From: Isoetes taiwanensis
Taxonomy: Eukaryota; Streptophyta; Lycopodiopsida; Isoetales; Isoetaceae
Direction: 5' to 3'
Length of the DNA: 64,000 nt
NCBI GenBank assembly: GCA_021234155.1
Contig: JAJEKV010000062.1
Coordinates: forward strand, 6,726,432-6,790,431
Shown: positions 21,901-35,100 of the stretch, piece after piece
Layout of the letters: each line of letters starts with the position of its first letter
Position numbering within the stretch: position 1 is the first letter of the stretch
Position numbers and translations under genes: made by a program
Notes under the pieces: model-generated
What the model saw: the letters and a program-made list of their open reading frames with translations, nothing else
Told to the model about the DNA's origin: nothing
The model's database searches: none

Positions 21901-22090
21901 ATGTTGCAGCCTTCCAATTTAGGAAGAGAGAGAACAGTGATACCTTGAACAGATTAAAGTGCCATCTAGACATCCGTAAAACATCATGGTGGAGTGTACA
22001 AGGCTGCTTTCGCAGCCTTCTCCAAACTAAGCGGTTCAAAGCTCCATGTGCCACAACCTTCTGATGCAACTTTGGGGTAGAATATTGAAC
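18938..22090. other. non-coding, one weak exon candidate
   Basis: Mostly AT-rich, without long reading frames. The one segment that stands out is listed separately at 19275-19332. CAG/CTG density is normal, as expected for host DNA outside the retroelements. Confidence 0.4.
19275..19332 (+). CDS. possible short exon ending in a splice donor
   Basis: In one frame the sequence reads HDEDQIFLQANLTYGYGAQ and ends cccag/gtaatg, a good plant donor site. An in-frame stop about 15 nt upstream means an acceptor would have to lie just before it. Too short to assign a family, and a chance match is possible. Confidence 0.2.
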
Positions 22091-22162
22091 CTTACCAGAC
22101 CTTCTGACATCGTGGGAACTTTCTTCAGTTTGGTACTCAGGAAGCGTTGATTTACTTTTCAT
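22090..22162 (-). CDS. possible exon, minus strand
   Basis: Reads MKSKSTLPEYQTEESSHDVR on the minus strand and is followed by aggtctg/gtaagg, a strong donor. It lies downstream of the reading frames at 22367-22964 on the same strand and could belong to the same transcript. Function unknown. Confidence 0.25.
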
Positions 22163-22366
22163 TTACAAACTGCTAATCCCAAACAAGAGATGTTGGGTTG
22201 CACAAGCTCTGCCATTCTGCTGTACATGAAATCTTGCATCTTCCAAAATATGAGAGTCAACCAAATCAGCCTATTCTGCTGAAACCGTGAGATCAAGCTC
22301 TGAAGCTCCCTTCAGGGAAATATTGCCTTAACAATCTCGCGACCATTCTCATACAGTGTGTGCAAG

Positions 22367-22680
22367 CTACAACTGCGCAAACCCAGAAATAAACAGACCA
22401 TTGATTTGTATGACACAATATCCTTCTGGATGATGCAGAATACTGATGCTGCCACTACCAAGCGCTTTACTTTTGAAGTAGTTTTCCATGTGGGAAAAAG
22501 GAAGCATCTCATTAGAAGATAATACTTTGAAACCCTTATTGCTAATCCGATTAATGCAATTTCGGTCTTTCAAGATGTGGTGCCAAGAGCTGTATGGGTT
22601 GCGTTGCCTAGAGCCATTAGAAGTCCTTGAACTTGGGATCTGCTTCTTTTTCAAAGCTCCCGTTCTAGGAGCTTAATATT
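22367..22680 (-). CDS. possible exon, unknown protein
   Basis: About 100 open codons on the minus strand with natural composition, including SSRTSNGSRQRNPYSSWHHI, SNKGFKVLSSNEMLPFSHME and SISILHHPEGYCVIQINGLF. There is no recognised domain. An overlapping frame continues past the stop with SLHTLYENGREIVKAIFP, so one frameshift or a splice near 22370 may join them. CAG/CTG usage is normal here, arguing for host rather than retroelement sequence. Confidence 0.35.
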
Positions 22681-22683
22681 ATT

Positions 22684-22815
22684 GACTTAACCAAGGCTTA
22701 TGAAATGCTGGTATGCTGGCTTTTGTGTGACTTAACCAAGGCTTATGAAATGCTGGTATGCTGGCTTTATCCGAGGAACCAAGGCTTGAAATGCTGGTAT
22801 GCTGGCTTTATCGAG
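22684..22815. repeat. three tandem copies of a 40-48 bp unit
   Basis: Units at 22684-22727, 22728-22775 and 22776-22815 share aaccaaggcttatgaaatgc and tggtatgctggcttt. The third is slightly shorter. The array sits between two possible minus-strand exons. Confidence 0.9.
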
Positions 22816-22964
22816 GAAACATCTGTAACTGAGAAGCAAAAACATAGCCTTATCAGTTTCAAAGCTTCCGATCAGCTTAATTAGGGCACTTGGATTAAAG
22901 GAAAGAAGAACCACAGTCACAGTCATGCTGAGAAGTGGGGGACTGCCCATGAGTATAGTAGACC
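22816..22964 (-). CDS. possible membrane-segment exon
   Basis: Minus-strand frame opened by a textbook acceptor, tgattgcttttctctcag, then GSTILMGSPPLLSMTVTVVL and IKLIGSFETDKAMFLLLS. The composition suggests one or two membrane segments. It may belong to the same minus-strand gene as 22367-22680. Family not recognised. Confidence 0.3.
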
Positions 22965-24162
22965 CTGAGAGAAAAGCAATCAAACCAATTAGAAAGGTTC
23001 TACTGAAATGTTAAAGAATTGGTTCATGTAATATCCATTGCATTGATGCATGGGATGACCAGATATACCACTGTTCTTTGGCCAGATATGCATTTGACAT
23101 CTGGATGGCTGTCTATTCTATCCATAAAAGATCAAGCTAGTATAAAAGTATAGATGAAGTCTTCATTCTTGCACACTAACTGCCATTCTAGTGCCTCCAA
23201 TGGACGTCTCATCTGGATGCAGTTAGAAATGGCTTCTTATGACAACCATGAGATCCTAAATTTCAAATTATAGAATACAGTTTCTCAATTTTCTGTTGGG
23301 CAAGACATTTTAAGGTTAAGAAGCCTCAACTAAACATAAACTTTACATCTCATATAAATCGAACTGTCAATATTACCTTAGCCGGAATTTTAAAATAATC
23401 CTTCAGGGAAAAGTTAGCCATTAGAAACATAATTCATCAAAGAAAAGATTGGCATCACATTTTGACTATAGCTTGGTTATGCGTATTCATGGGATAGATC
23501 ACGAAATAGAACACTGCTCATCCTATCATCCAAAGTCATTTACAGTCAGAGTTGCCAATCAGCATTCCAATATTCCTGCCTTTTGCCTCAATTATGGTTG
23601 CAAAAGAAGTGTAAAAATCTGGACTCATATTTATACCAGTAAAATCATTTTCTAGATGATGGAGAATTTAATTATATTCACATTTGACACCCTGCACGGT
23701 CACTTACATCCCACCACAGTGGTGAGACTAATTTACGAGGGAATTAATCAAACAAAACATGTGGAAAACTTAAAGTCTTCTAAACCTGTGAGCTAATTCG
23801 TAGTCGTTGCCTTGCCCTTCTTGCTCAAAGAATAAATGGCCCTGAAAGAATTAATCCTTGGATTAACGTGTCATATTCGGTGGGATATAATATGATTCAA
23901 GTTAATCGTGAAGAAAAGCAGAATACGCCCAACTAACCTCTTCAGCTTTCCATTTAGACTATAACCTTCATCGAAATAAACCTAAGCTTCCCATTTGAAC
24001 TGCTTTTCACTGGCGGCTGCTCCTCACGGAGAAACCTAGTTCAAGCACGAGATTAAAAACGAAGCGGTGGATTGAAGGGGCCGCGAACACGCAGGCCCAC
24101 CTGATATGACGTGCACTCTCCCCTTGGGAGATGCTAGGGCGACAGTCGCCCTGATTACAGCA

Positions 24163-24219
24163 ATGGCGCAAACCATCCCTGAGCCATCGACCTTCCTGGA
24201 TCATCGATGGGCACGCCAG
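24163..24219 (+). CDS. candidate first exon of a host gene
   Basis: ATG in the favourable context acagcaATGGCG opens 19 codons reading MAQTIPEPSTFLDHRWARQ, then a perfect donor, cag/gtaagt, in phase 0. The 150 bp before it are GC-rich compared with the AT-rich surroundings, as in a 5' UTR and promoter-proximal region. Later exons could not be traced in the long AT-rich sequence downstream, so the product is unknown. A frame at 24224-24544 runs through the presumed intron and is probably chance. Confidence 0.4.
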
Positions 24220-25109
24220 GTAAGTGCTGTTGCAGCGTGCCCTCTCTTTATTTTATAATCTTCTCATGCCTTCTTCTGCAACTTATTTCATGGCGGGATA
24301 TCTATCCATTCTTCTACAACTTATTCCTGAGATCCCTCCCGAACAACTCTGTTTCCTTCGTGAAGAATCGGAACCTGCCTCTCCACAAAACCTTCGTGCA
24401 AAATTTTGGGCCTGCACATTTGTCTTCTCTTGGGTACATTGGACACTCCATATTTCCGACAAGCGTTGGAATGGGATTCCTCTGAAGTTATCCTATCTCG
24501 GCCTCTCAGGTTTGGATTCCGAATTGCTACACTATTCCAATTGAAATAGAAAGCCATTAGTTGAACTAATATTAATAGCCAAGCACAGTCAAAGAGATGA
24601 AGTATGACATCCTGAGCATCTAGAAAGGTCAGTTCACTTGCTTTATTTAAACAAATGCATGAACAACGCAGGGAAACAATTGCATTGGTTTTTAGTCCTA
24701 ATTCGACTGCGGCATTTATATCGGCATTCATATGTTTGTTTTCACATATCTTGGACATTATTGTTTGTCCTTTGTTGTGTACGTACATATGTTCAATATT
24801 AGATGGACAAGGTCTTGGGAAACATGGATTGCTAATATATGGGCAATGTTTTGACACAAACTTTGGCGATGAACAAGTTTATGTTTTATATGTACGATAA
24901 GAGCAATATTACTTTAAGCATAGGATATTATGAGAATTAATTGTGGTCTTTTCCTAATATTGCGGCCTCATATATTAAAGGCAGGCACCCGGTATTTCTT
25001 GGCATCGATTCTTGCTATATCTGCAAAACATGATATAAATTGACTTTAGGATACGTGTCTTCTATAGAGGTCAAGTAGTAGCACTTAGCCAATTTGTAGT
25101 GCTACTTAG

Positions 25110-25800
25110 AGATAGAGAATTTCTACAAATGTATAGCATTCCCGATTATTCTTAGGGTGCTACACTTGGCCGATAGTGCTTGAGATTGCTATACAAGGAG
25201 CCCAATTATCACCCACAGGTAATGAATATACGGATCAACTTTAGTACATATAGAGTCTTATTATCGACCCACTCCTTTCCTTATACATCTTCACCATTGC
25301 TTTGTCCATTTTAGTTAACTCTTTGCTCCTCTACTTAGACACTCGACCCCACTTCTGAGAAAAGGTACCTATAGTGTAAAAATGCTTGTCGATATTTTTG
25401 ACACTAGCGGGCGGCTGATCCCAATTGTGTAAAGATCTTGGCGCTATATTTGTACGTGATCATTTGTCGCAAATAGCCTGTCAGCGTCGGTGATTATGTC
25501 CAAGTTTGTGGCTTCAATTTCTGTCATATTGATGCAAAGTCAAATTCAGGCATCATAATCTAGAAGATGTCCAAACTTGTGACAATATCTTAACAACAAT
25601 TGTGATAAATAAACAAAACCTATGGGTATAATGTTGCATCAACATTGTGGCAAGCTGGATAGAGAGGTGATATGAGATGGGGAATTTTCTGCAAATGTAT
25701 AGCATTCCCGGTCATTGCGGAGTTACATGACCATTTATTAGCCAGTTGCTATGCAAACAATTATCATCAGTTAATGAATACTGATTATGGTGCGGCGTTC
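25110..25800. repeat. diverged direct duplication, about 565-bp period
   Basis: The block with acaaatgtatagcattcccg near 25124 recurs with one or two changes near 25690. Both are followed by gttgctatgc-like and taatgaata segments. The copies are diverged enough that only anchor blocks align by eye. Confidence 0.45.
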
Positions 25801-26051
25801 GCAATGTATATCGAAGGTGGTTGTTTATTGCTAAATAAAAGATTTGGAGCATAGAAAATATGCATGTGAGTTGTAGGAGGAACATTGGAGCACAAAATAT
25901 GCATTCTCACCACATGTATTGCATCTACAACAAATTGGCATTTCCAGCACCTTCTGGCATTGGAGGCTTAGCGAGAATCTTCTAGTTATCTTCCGGTAGC
26001 CTAAGTTTAAGTGGATATTCCATTGAAAAGAGAAGCCATATATACATGACC

Positions 26052-26132
26052 AATGTTTGCAATATTGAGGAGGGAATCCACTTCCTATGTTTTTGAAGCA
26101 TTAATGTTTGCAATATTGAGAGGGGAATCTGC
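26052..26132. repeat. short direct repeat, about 51-bp period
   Basis: aatgtttgcaatattgag followed by a purine-rich ggggaatc segment occurs at 26052 and again at 26103. Confidence 0.7.
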
Positions 26133-29100
26133 AGCTTCCCATAGGATTAAAAAGTATATGGATAGGTGTAATGTGATAATGCAACATGATATTAATACTT
26201 CCAAAGTGAAGTTTCAATAAAATGTAATGCTCATTTTAAATAACAATATAAAATTTTACGATTATTAAAGGAACTATGTTACTTTGGTCGCTACAAAACT
26301 TCTGAGGAAGAGTTTGGCGATGATCTTTCAATGCTATAAATTGGATATGAAGACATGGATGTAGCATCACGTTTTATCATGAAGTATGTTGAATTCAAAA
26401 ACATCTTGTCTAGCAATGTTGTAAGACATTGATAAATGTGGTGTAACCAAAACCCTTCAAATGCCAATGTGAAATGTTAAGTGCAATTAACTTCCATGTT
26501 GATTGCAAGATATGTCTGAAACAAAGACATAACATTTGGCCTCACGTTTAAGGGGATATTTCCTTGTGCAGTAAATGTCAAAAATTCTCCAATGGTTATT
26601 GATAATATTTGGTGATCATGATGATACATATTTGCTCATGTTCTGCAACGTCATGTTCAAAGGAGCCTATCTTATACAAAGGCGTATGTTGTTGCATTGG
26701 CATCCTGCGACAAAACTTAGGTATTTATATCATCACGTTGATGCTATGCTAGTTATTTGTGTGGGCCTCTTATTTTGTTACAATGGCATTTCTTGCAAAT
26801 GCATAAGCGAGGAATTTATTTTACGATCATTGGTTCAGATTCACGGTGCTTCCAGGGTCTCATTTCCATCCAGCGAAGAATACCTTCATTGAAGTGATGT
26901 TTATCCATTTCGGCGTGCCAGTGCGACCTTGTTGTTAGGATCAAATTGCAATGATATGCGTTCGCAGGCCTTTGATGCCTTAGCCCACTAAGCATTAGTA
27001 AGAAGTTATTCCAAACTCTTGCCTTTTTCCATGCGGACAATTGCTTGCTCAACATTTTAACAAAATGTAAAAATCGAGGGAGCATTATAAACACATAATA
27101 AAATGAATGATACGTCGACATCGTCTATTGTTTTGGGGAATTAACATATTTTCTTATTGGTACAAGGTTGCATCTATGATCAGGCGAGAATCTTATTGTG
27201 ACCAAAATGGAAACCAGTTGCAAGACCTACAACATCAAGAAGTTAATGGCGGAAGCATTATATTGCAATTTGATGAATGTTTCACAACAATATACTATAA
27301 AGAATTGTTTTACCCGTATTTACTTATTCGATAAGTTAGTGATACGGCCTAAAATGAGGCATCACTATAAAGAATGTTTTTACCTTAATGTTGTTGTATT
27401 ACATGAGCACAACCAACAATGTTGCGTTACAGTACAATAAGTTTATAGCCACAACAAACATTTCTTTTTTGTCCAACTCTTCTTAAATAAGGTTTGATAT
27501 TAGTAGAAGCGATCGCAGTTATGAACCTACAAGAGTGAACTAAATGGATCAGCTTGGAAAACTCCATTTCATATTTTCCAAAATAATGATAAATGCACAT
27601 CTTTTACATCTAACTCTGTGGAATACCTCACAAGCTTACCAACATTTCAAGCTAAACATGTACGTGCAACCAACAAACAACTGGATGACTTGTAGCATTA
27701 CGAATTTAACTTTCAGCGGTATTCTCTTGGTGGGAGCCATATACCGCCAATTTCTTTTCAATAAGTTTATAAAAGTCTTTAATAGCTCTCAACCTTAATC
27801 GCGCGACGGGCGCCAACATTGAACTGCCTCATGTTTGACTCAAGCGGTACGTAATATTCCCCTCAGACCACGAGAGAGACAATTGTTGTTGACTAATGCA
27901 AAATTTAAATCCTGCGGCATATACAAATCACTTACGTAATTGTACTTTAGACGGTGTTTGATTGCTATAACCCGTTATGCCCCAATTCTACTTCGTGAGG
28001 CTTGTGACCACATCACGAAGTCCCACTCCAACTTTGTTAAAACTTAATAAATTGAGTCTTTAAGCCGAGGCAAATTTATTCTTATATTGAAGACAAATCA
28101 AATGGAAAGTAATTGGCATGCAAAAGAAATGCATCCATCCAGTTCGACACGAAATGTTTCATAAGAACGTACTCTTAGTAACTTCCAGCATAACAAAGTA
28201 AGGAAAATGGAATAACGGAGGTACTAATATGTGTGATGGCAATCGTGACTCGAGAAAGTAGGGATCAAATACCTTAACATGGGTGCCATCTCAAGCGCAA
28301 TATGAACAATAGTTACAATGCCCAGGCATTGCACACACAAACCACAATAATTTCACTAATAAACCAAAATAGCGGTGGTAGCGATAAATGAAAAGGTTTT
28401 CAATCTTTGCGCTTTTCCTTAGAACAACAAAAGAGCCTCTTATGCATGTCGAGAGATCTCAATGGTGTTTTGCTGCATACTAGAATTGTTAACATGGTGC
28501 TCAAATGTTTGTAGAGATAGGCTGTAGACACAAATAGATATGAAACTTGACCTTGATTGTTTGTTTGTTGTTCCATAAACGATTCAGCATACAACAAATG
28601 GCGTCGTCATGAAATCTTACCCTCACGAAGAAGCGAATCTGCATGCTAAAGAAAGGTAATTTTATTTTATTTTAATGCTCATTCATCTTTGAAATTCAAT
28701 GTTGCTCGGCAGATGAAAATAGACCTACATGAATTAGAGCTTTCAAATGTTATACTCCAAAATCTAGGCGGTAAGCTCACAAATTTTGAATTTGACATAC
28801 CACAATGTGTACAACTCCCTTACCAAGCTCATAGATTTTACATATACTTTCTGACTCTCTCAGGCCAGCGGGATTGAAATTTTGCCAGGGGCAGAAGTTA
28901 GACAATTTGTGGGCGCCTCATTGAAGCATCTGCTCGTTGCAAAAGGTCAATTAATGCTGAGATATTTGGATCACGGAAGTCTGGAAACACCATTTACACA
29001 CATAGATTGGAAATGGCGATAACCTTCACGCACTAACTCCAAATTACCCTCACGTTAAAGTATATGTTCGAGCAAACCTATTACTTCTTTGTTTACACAT

Positions 29101-32100
29101 GGAAAGATGACGCCTCAAACGTGGCAATGACAATTTTGGTGTTTCTATTCCTCATATTTGGACTGTTAGGGAATATATTGCTAATTGAATGAAGATAGAA
29201 ATGCTTGAGAATCAAAGTAAGCACCCAATTACTTGTTAGGAATTACTATTGGTGACCCTCCCCAGATTCCCATAAAGCAATGTTTTTGTTTATGCAATAT
29301 GCTTTGACTGACATGGACTCATTATGCCTAGCCCTACCTCACCGGCTTGCTAAAACAAATGTTTACATTTCTCCTTTTCTAAATGGATAGTGTTTGTTCA
29401 ACCATAAAGAAATTTTATCATTCTAAAACCAAAATCATTGTTAAATTGCACCTACTTATGCTGTATTCTCTTTGTTGCCTAGCATCTTTCATTTTCTTAG
29501 GTATGCATGTAGATCTTCGAAGCAAAGGTTTAGATGCTTGCTTTGGTAAAATTTGATTATTACAACTCAAGAAACCTCGTGAATGTTGAGATTGCAATCA
29601 AATGCCAGCGAAGTGGCTCCGAATCGCACTTATGTGCAAACGCCAAACGGAGCAGCCAGAGCTCTTCCCATTCTCATTGGATGCCATGGTTGTTACACCC
29701 TTCGGCTGCGATCTCGCTTCTATATTGTCTGACCTCCTCTTCTATTTTTCTTTTCCTTTTCCTCATGGGTTTGTTTCCATTGATAGATCTTGATCGTGGA
29801 TGTGAACTGCATGGTAAGATCTTCTACTGTGGATATGGATTCTAAATGTGGTGTTAGCTAGTGCCCTTTATCTTTTGTTTGATTGAACACAAAAAATTTC
29901 TTCCTTCCGGATTTTAGTCCCTAACCATGTGCTTGTTGCAATCATTCAGAAGTGGTGTTATCTCTTTACCACGGCAGAGGAGCCACCCCTACCTCTTTCA
30001 GGTGGCTCTAGTTGTGCAGCCAAGATGTCGATATCCGGGTCTCATTGTCACAAATCATGCAGGAATATTCATTTTCTTATTTTTATTTGCTAACAATAGG
30101 GCTTTGGTTTTACAAATCGAATTCTTTGCTTGGAGAAAAGGCTGACTGACACTTATTTTATTTTGTTGCTCTGCCATTTCATTTTAATTTTTAGAGGGGT
30201 AATCGTCAAAGATAAGATATACAAAGAATGTGTGATATACTGCTTTAGTGTCAGCAGGAAGGAGCGTGAGGGTTTGATCGTAGAGGAGTAGAGAAATCTG
30301 ATTCTACCATGGATCTTAAGCTCTCAACATATAATACTCCAGGATAAACAAGCAATAAGGTAAGGGCTATACCATGGTAAAGACACGCCCACCAGACGTT
30401 ATTCATCGTGCCCTTGCATATTTTTAATTTTCCTACTATGAGTGCATTAATCAATTATTTTCCCCACGTCGCGACATTTAATTTCGCTTAGGTTCATCAT
30501 TACGAGATAATACTATAAGGAAATGCCAAAAATAGATTTTTGAGAAGTAATAGGGAGGAAATTCAAGAGCAAGAATCACAGTAGTTTCACTTGAGTGACC
30601 AGATAAATACTCTTATGAATTGTCAAAGCCAATTTGGTCTCTGGATGTACTGCCTGATCTGAGTCATTGAAAACATACATGGTAAAAATTATGGGTTCAA
30701 TTCATATTGTTCAATTGCATTGCGCTCACAAACTATAATATGAACCATCATTTTGATATATGCACATTAATAAATCTAAACCAATCAGATATTACCGGTA
30801 AATAATTGCTATCAACCAAATTTAAACAGGCAACATTTACCACATTGTGGTGTATTGATCCCTATCAATCCAATCTAAACTCCACAAATATTTTACCACG
30901 TGTGGTATCATCATAGTAAAAATCACTATATTATGTCAGAAACTGTACTTCACATGCAAAAACAAAACAAGTCAAATCGAAACTAACTACTTACCACATC
31001 AGGAAAAGAATTAATCACTCATCAAATATCATAAAATAAGACATCCAAATATCACTCCACTAAACTAGAGATATTGCTAAATAGTACTTTCATCATATGG
31101 CCTTTAAGATGTTGTTACCGCAGTAATAATTTAATATTACCATGTGCATATACTAAGGAAGATAGGACAAGATCAAATATCATTCTTACTATACTCTGAT
31201 ATACGGTTAATAATAGATATCATATATTTTAAGTTGTTATAAAGACCAACTATAACTATCATATTCTAGTAACATGTTAAAAAGTGGCCATTTGTTTATC
31301 ATGTTATAGAATTATATTCATGAAACCACATTGCACAATCAGAGGCGATTTGTAAACTTTTTGGCCCACAAACTCGCATCACATTTAATGACGAGATTCA
31401 CTAATAAACCAATATAAAAAGTCATATTGATTCAATTTTGGGCCTTGTGATTTTACCGATTAAGATGTCAAATTTTATGGATTTCTTGATTCAAAGTCTC
31501 AAGAAAAATATATTCCTAGCTAGAGTGTGTATGATAGTCTTTGAGGAGTACAAAAAGGCCTGGGTTTTCAAGTGTTGGGTGGGGTTATTAACCTTTTCTC
31601 GGCCTCAACAAGAGCATGGAAACAATGTTCTCGACTTTCCTTAACATTTGCAGCCATCATCCTCACTTAGCCTCCAAGTTAGTGGGGGAAGGGCCTTTAG
31701 CACGCTGGAAGAGGTCTCCCCTGCAGACCCATTATGAGTGGCCTGCAATAATGTGCAATTCCCTAGAGTTTCAAAAATTGAGGGCTGGTTGAGTAGGTGA
31801 GGGCGAGCAATCACCTTAGTTTCAAGGAGTGAGGGAGATGGTGTTCTAAACATGCATTTACCGTGAGAATATGTGTTGGAGAAGGAGTTAAAAGGGGTGG
31901 ATCCTCACAAATGTAAAGGGATGGAGATACAAAGCTTGAAGACGATTCTTATCGTGAGACGGTATGTCCCAGACATCTTCATCTTTATCGATTTGTGGGT
32001 GGCCGAATCGCCTCGAAAGAACACGAAACATTTGCAAAGCGGAGATAAATGATTGCCTGCATTGTCACATCTTATGTTGCAAATATGGATGATCATATTT

Positions 32101-35100
32101 AGCAAAAGAGTTGTACCAAACCATCATTCATGCAAACATTTAAGAAGGATACTAACAAACAATCAAATATTAATGCATTTTTAGCCTATGCAGATAGAAA
32201 TGGCAGATGTAAACATGTTGCCCATCCGCATATAGACAAGACGGGAAAGAAGCCATGAAAGAAAAGCTTGTTACCTATTCGAGCATGGAACAAGACATGA
32301 AAATAAAATCTGTGGGCCCATGCCGCATAGACGGGATAAAAGCTTTGAAGAAAAACCAGCTGCTCATAAGAACGAATTATCCTTGACCGCCACTCCATAG
32401 CACAGAGATCGTAGGAAAACATTTATGCAAAATTCCATGGAAATATTCAAATATTATGACACAATATAAATAGAAAACTGGCTCGATTTAAGATACGCAT
32501 TTCTGTGGTTTTAAGGGGCTTAATCTTCGCAAAGATGCTATATTTAAGGGTTTTTGAAAAGTGAATACTTAATGTGAATAGCCCCAGACAAATATTTTTA
32601 ATGGTTCGCCAACCTTCGACGGTGGAAGCTCCCGGCCAAGGTTGGAATCGCCAAGAAGACTAGTGTGATTCATTCCATCTGCCTAGGTTTCTACAGGTTC
32701 CCACTGGATTTAGACTTGATTCGCCTACCATATGTACAAGTGCTATTCATAAAGGTTTATCTCGAGCTCAAGAATGTTCTGGCCCGGCCTCAACCGTAGC
32801 TTTTCGAAGGGCATGAAAATAGAGACCTATTTGCAAATGAGATGACGACAGCTTCTGTGATGAAATGAAATGTATTTGCAAATGGAAAAGCCTACTGCTT
32901 TCCTCATACAAGCAATGCTTGTATTGTTTATCACAAATGCCTACACAAATTTAAAACTTGTAATTCTTCTCACCGACTTAGAGATTCAGTTTCTTAAAGA
33001 GGAGCAATTTTGACGCTAATATTTCTGAGTAGGTATGAAATTTTAGAAAGCCGCTTGCTGGATCCTGGGATTATTTTCCATTCCTCATTTGTTTGAAGCC
33101 TATCTCAAGAGATTATTTATATTATTCATTTTCCTTTAATAACTTTGCTTTCATTGCATTATGCATTATTTCGTATGAATTACCGTGGAGAGGTTTGCAT
33201 GCTCTTGAGAAGAATCTTATCTAACCATGTCTCTTTGTTTACTTGCTTCGTGTGCCCTAAAAATTTTAGTGCCGGAATTTTCACCGCTTGTCTAAAGCCG
33301 CTATTCCACATGAATCTCCGTAGCGCCTTTTGTGGCTTCCAATCATATTGAAGCAAATTGCTTAGATGATGCTTTTGTCTCTTTAGGATCCAATCATTAT
33401 TAGGTTTTCTTGCTTTAATCTTTATCTCGATGCTAAGGATGCAAAACTATCTGCTATTTGAACTATTAGAAGCTTTATTTTGAAATTGATGCAGTTAGAT
33501 TTTTCTGCAGACGGCAGTGGGTAGGTGGAGATGCCTAGGTATTGGTTAACCTAGTCTTTCCTTGCCTTGTGCTGCCTTTTGGATTGATTCTGTGTTTCTT
33601 CTTCATACGTTGCCTCATGAACATGAGATGGACAAGCAAGGAATTTTATTTATCTCCTTAATGAAAGTGAATAAAGATATGCTCTCTAGTAGTGTGTTCC
33701 ACAACACCAAGCACACAATGTTGAAAATACTAGTACTCACTCTAATGATGCTCCCACCGAAAACGCCTAAGTGATGTTGAAGTTTCAATAGAGGCCTGAC
33801 TAATCGCAAATGCGTTTCTTACCATCTCCCAGTGATCACCTCCATGTATTGATGCGTATAGGAAGTAAAATAAGAAGAGGAAAAAGGAAAACGACAAGGT
33901 AGAGAGTTTCCAGAATGGGCAGTGATCATCCATAGAGCCCAAAGTGGAAGGAAAAGCGACAGAGTTCTGAATGCCAAAAATATGCAACAAGAATGCGTGG
34001 ATCGTGACAAGTTCTTCATGGGAAAAGGAAGAATGAGTGCTTTGCCATGGTGTCGCGATACCAGAGAAAAGCATGCGTAAGGTCTAGTGAGAAGAAGATC
34101 ATTGATGGAAAGAAATCAAGAGTACGAGATGGAAAACAAAAGAAGAGTGCAGTATCAAAAGTCGCTGAGGAGTACAAAATATTATCGGTAAAAGCAAGAT
34201 TTGTCAACTTCTAGTAACCAATAAGAACAACATTGTTGCTAAAATGATTTTATAAAAATTTGAAGTCCAAAGTTGTCGCTCAATTGCAATCATTATTTCA
34301 TGTCTCTTGAAACGAGGTGTTTCGTGATGATTATCTCGGCCAAGATGAGCATCTTCTAGCATTGTCGCCCATTCCTGCACTCTCCTCTCCTAAATCCACT
34401 CATTGGTCTATCCAAAGTGGCAGGAATCTTGCAAAATGCATCATCAAGTGCTATCAAATGATTTGAGAGGGAACTTATGAAAGTCAGGATTACTTTGCCA
34501 TATCATTGGATGAAGCCTGTACCCAAGGATATGTCTTCCCAAGTTATGTATGACCTGCTGCTTATTGCTAGGAAGGTATATATTAGACAATCTATATTAT
34601 GTCGAATTAAGTGTTTAGAAAAGAATGCTATCGAAAATATATATATGATGTTGTTCAAGATGCTTTGACGATAGACGGGGTTGTCACCAAATGAAATTGC
34701 CAAAAGCTTGTTTGTATAGGCTTGATGGTTGCTCGGTAATGCAAGGTCAGGCCGGAATGGTTTAATGTTGAGAACCAAACAAATTTAGCCTAGTATCTAT
34801 CGCATGGCGCAACGTGGATGAATTCCTGAAGCTATAAAATTATTGATAACTTTGAGTATGTCGAAGATCAAGACTTGGTGAGCGATTCTCATAACTTTTG
34901 TCGAGGCTCAAAGGTATGGGATTCATCTCTACCAATTATTATGCTGAAAATTTTCTGGCTCTTTTACAAAGCTGAAGATGCATAGGATTCGTAAATTCAA
35001 AAAGTATGCGGTCGGGCTCTGATAAAGGGTTCAAGTTATTGAAGAATGTGAATATTACCTGCGGGATTTCTGCTAAAACCAGCAAAGACGCTTATTTCAA

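Noticed and set aside
24224-24544. 107-codon plus-strand frame beside the candidate first exon
   Set aside because: It begins inside the presumed intron just after a perfect donor, and all three frames look equally open here. No domain.
33742-34074. Phe/Ser-rich 110-codon minus-strand frame
   Set aside because: Composition comes from purine-rich sequence on the plus strand. No motif, and a second minus-strand frame covers the same bases.
35024-35034. Reverse-complement tRNA-Met primer-like word (GCTCTGATA)
   Set aside because: A 9-base match is likely by chance in 64 kb, and no LTR or gag lies beside it.
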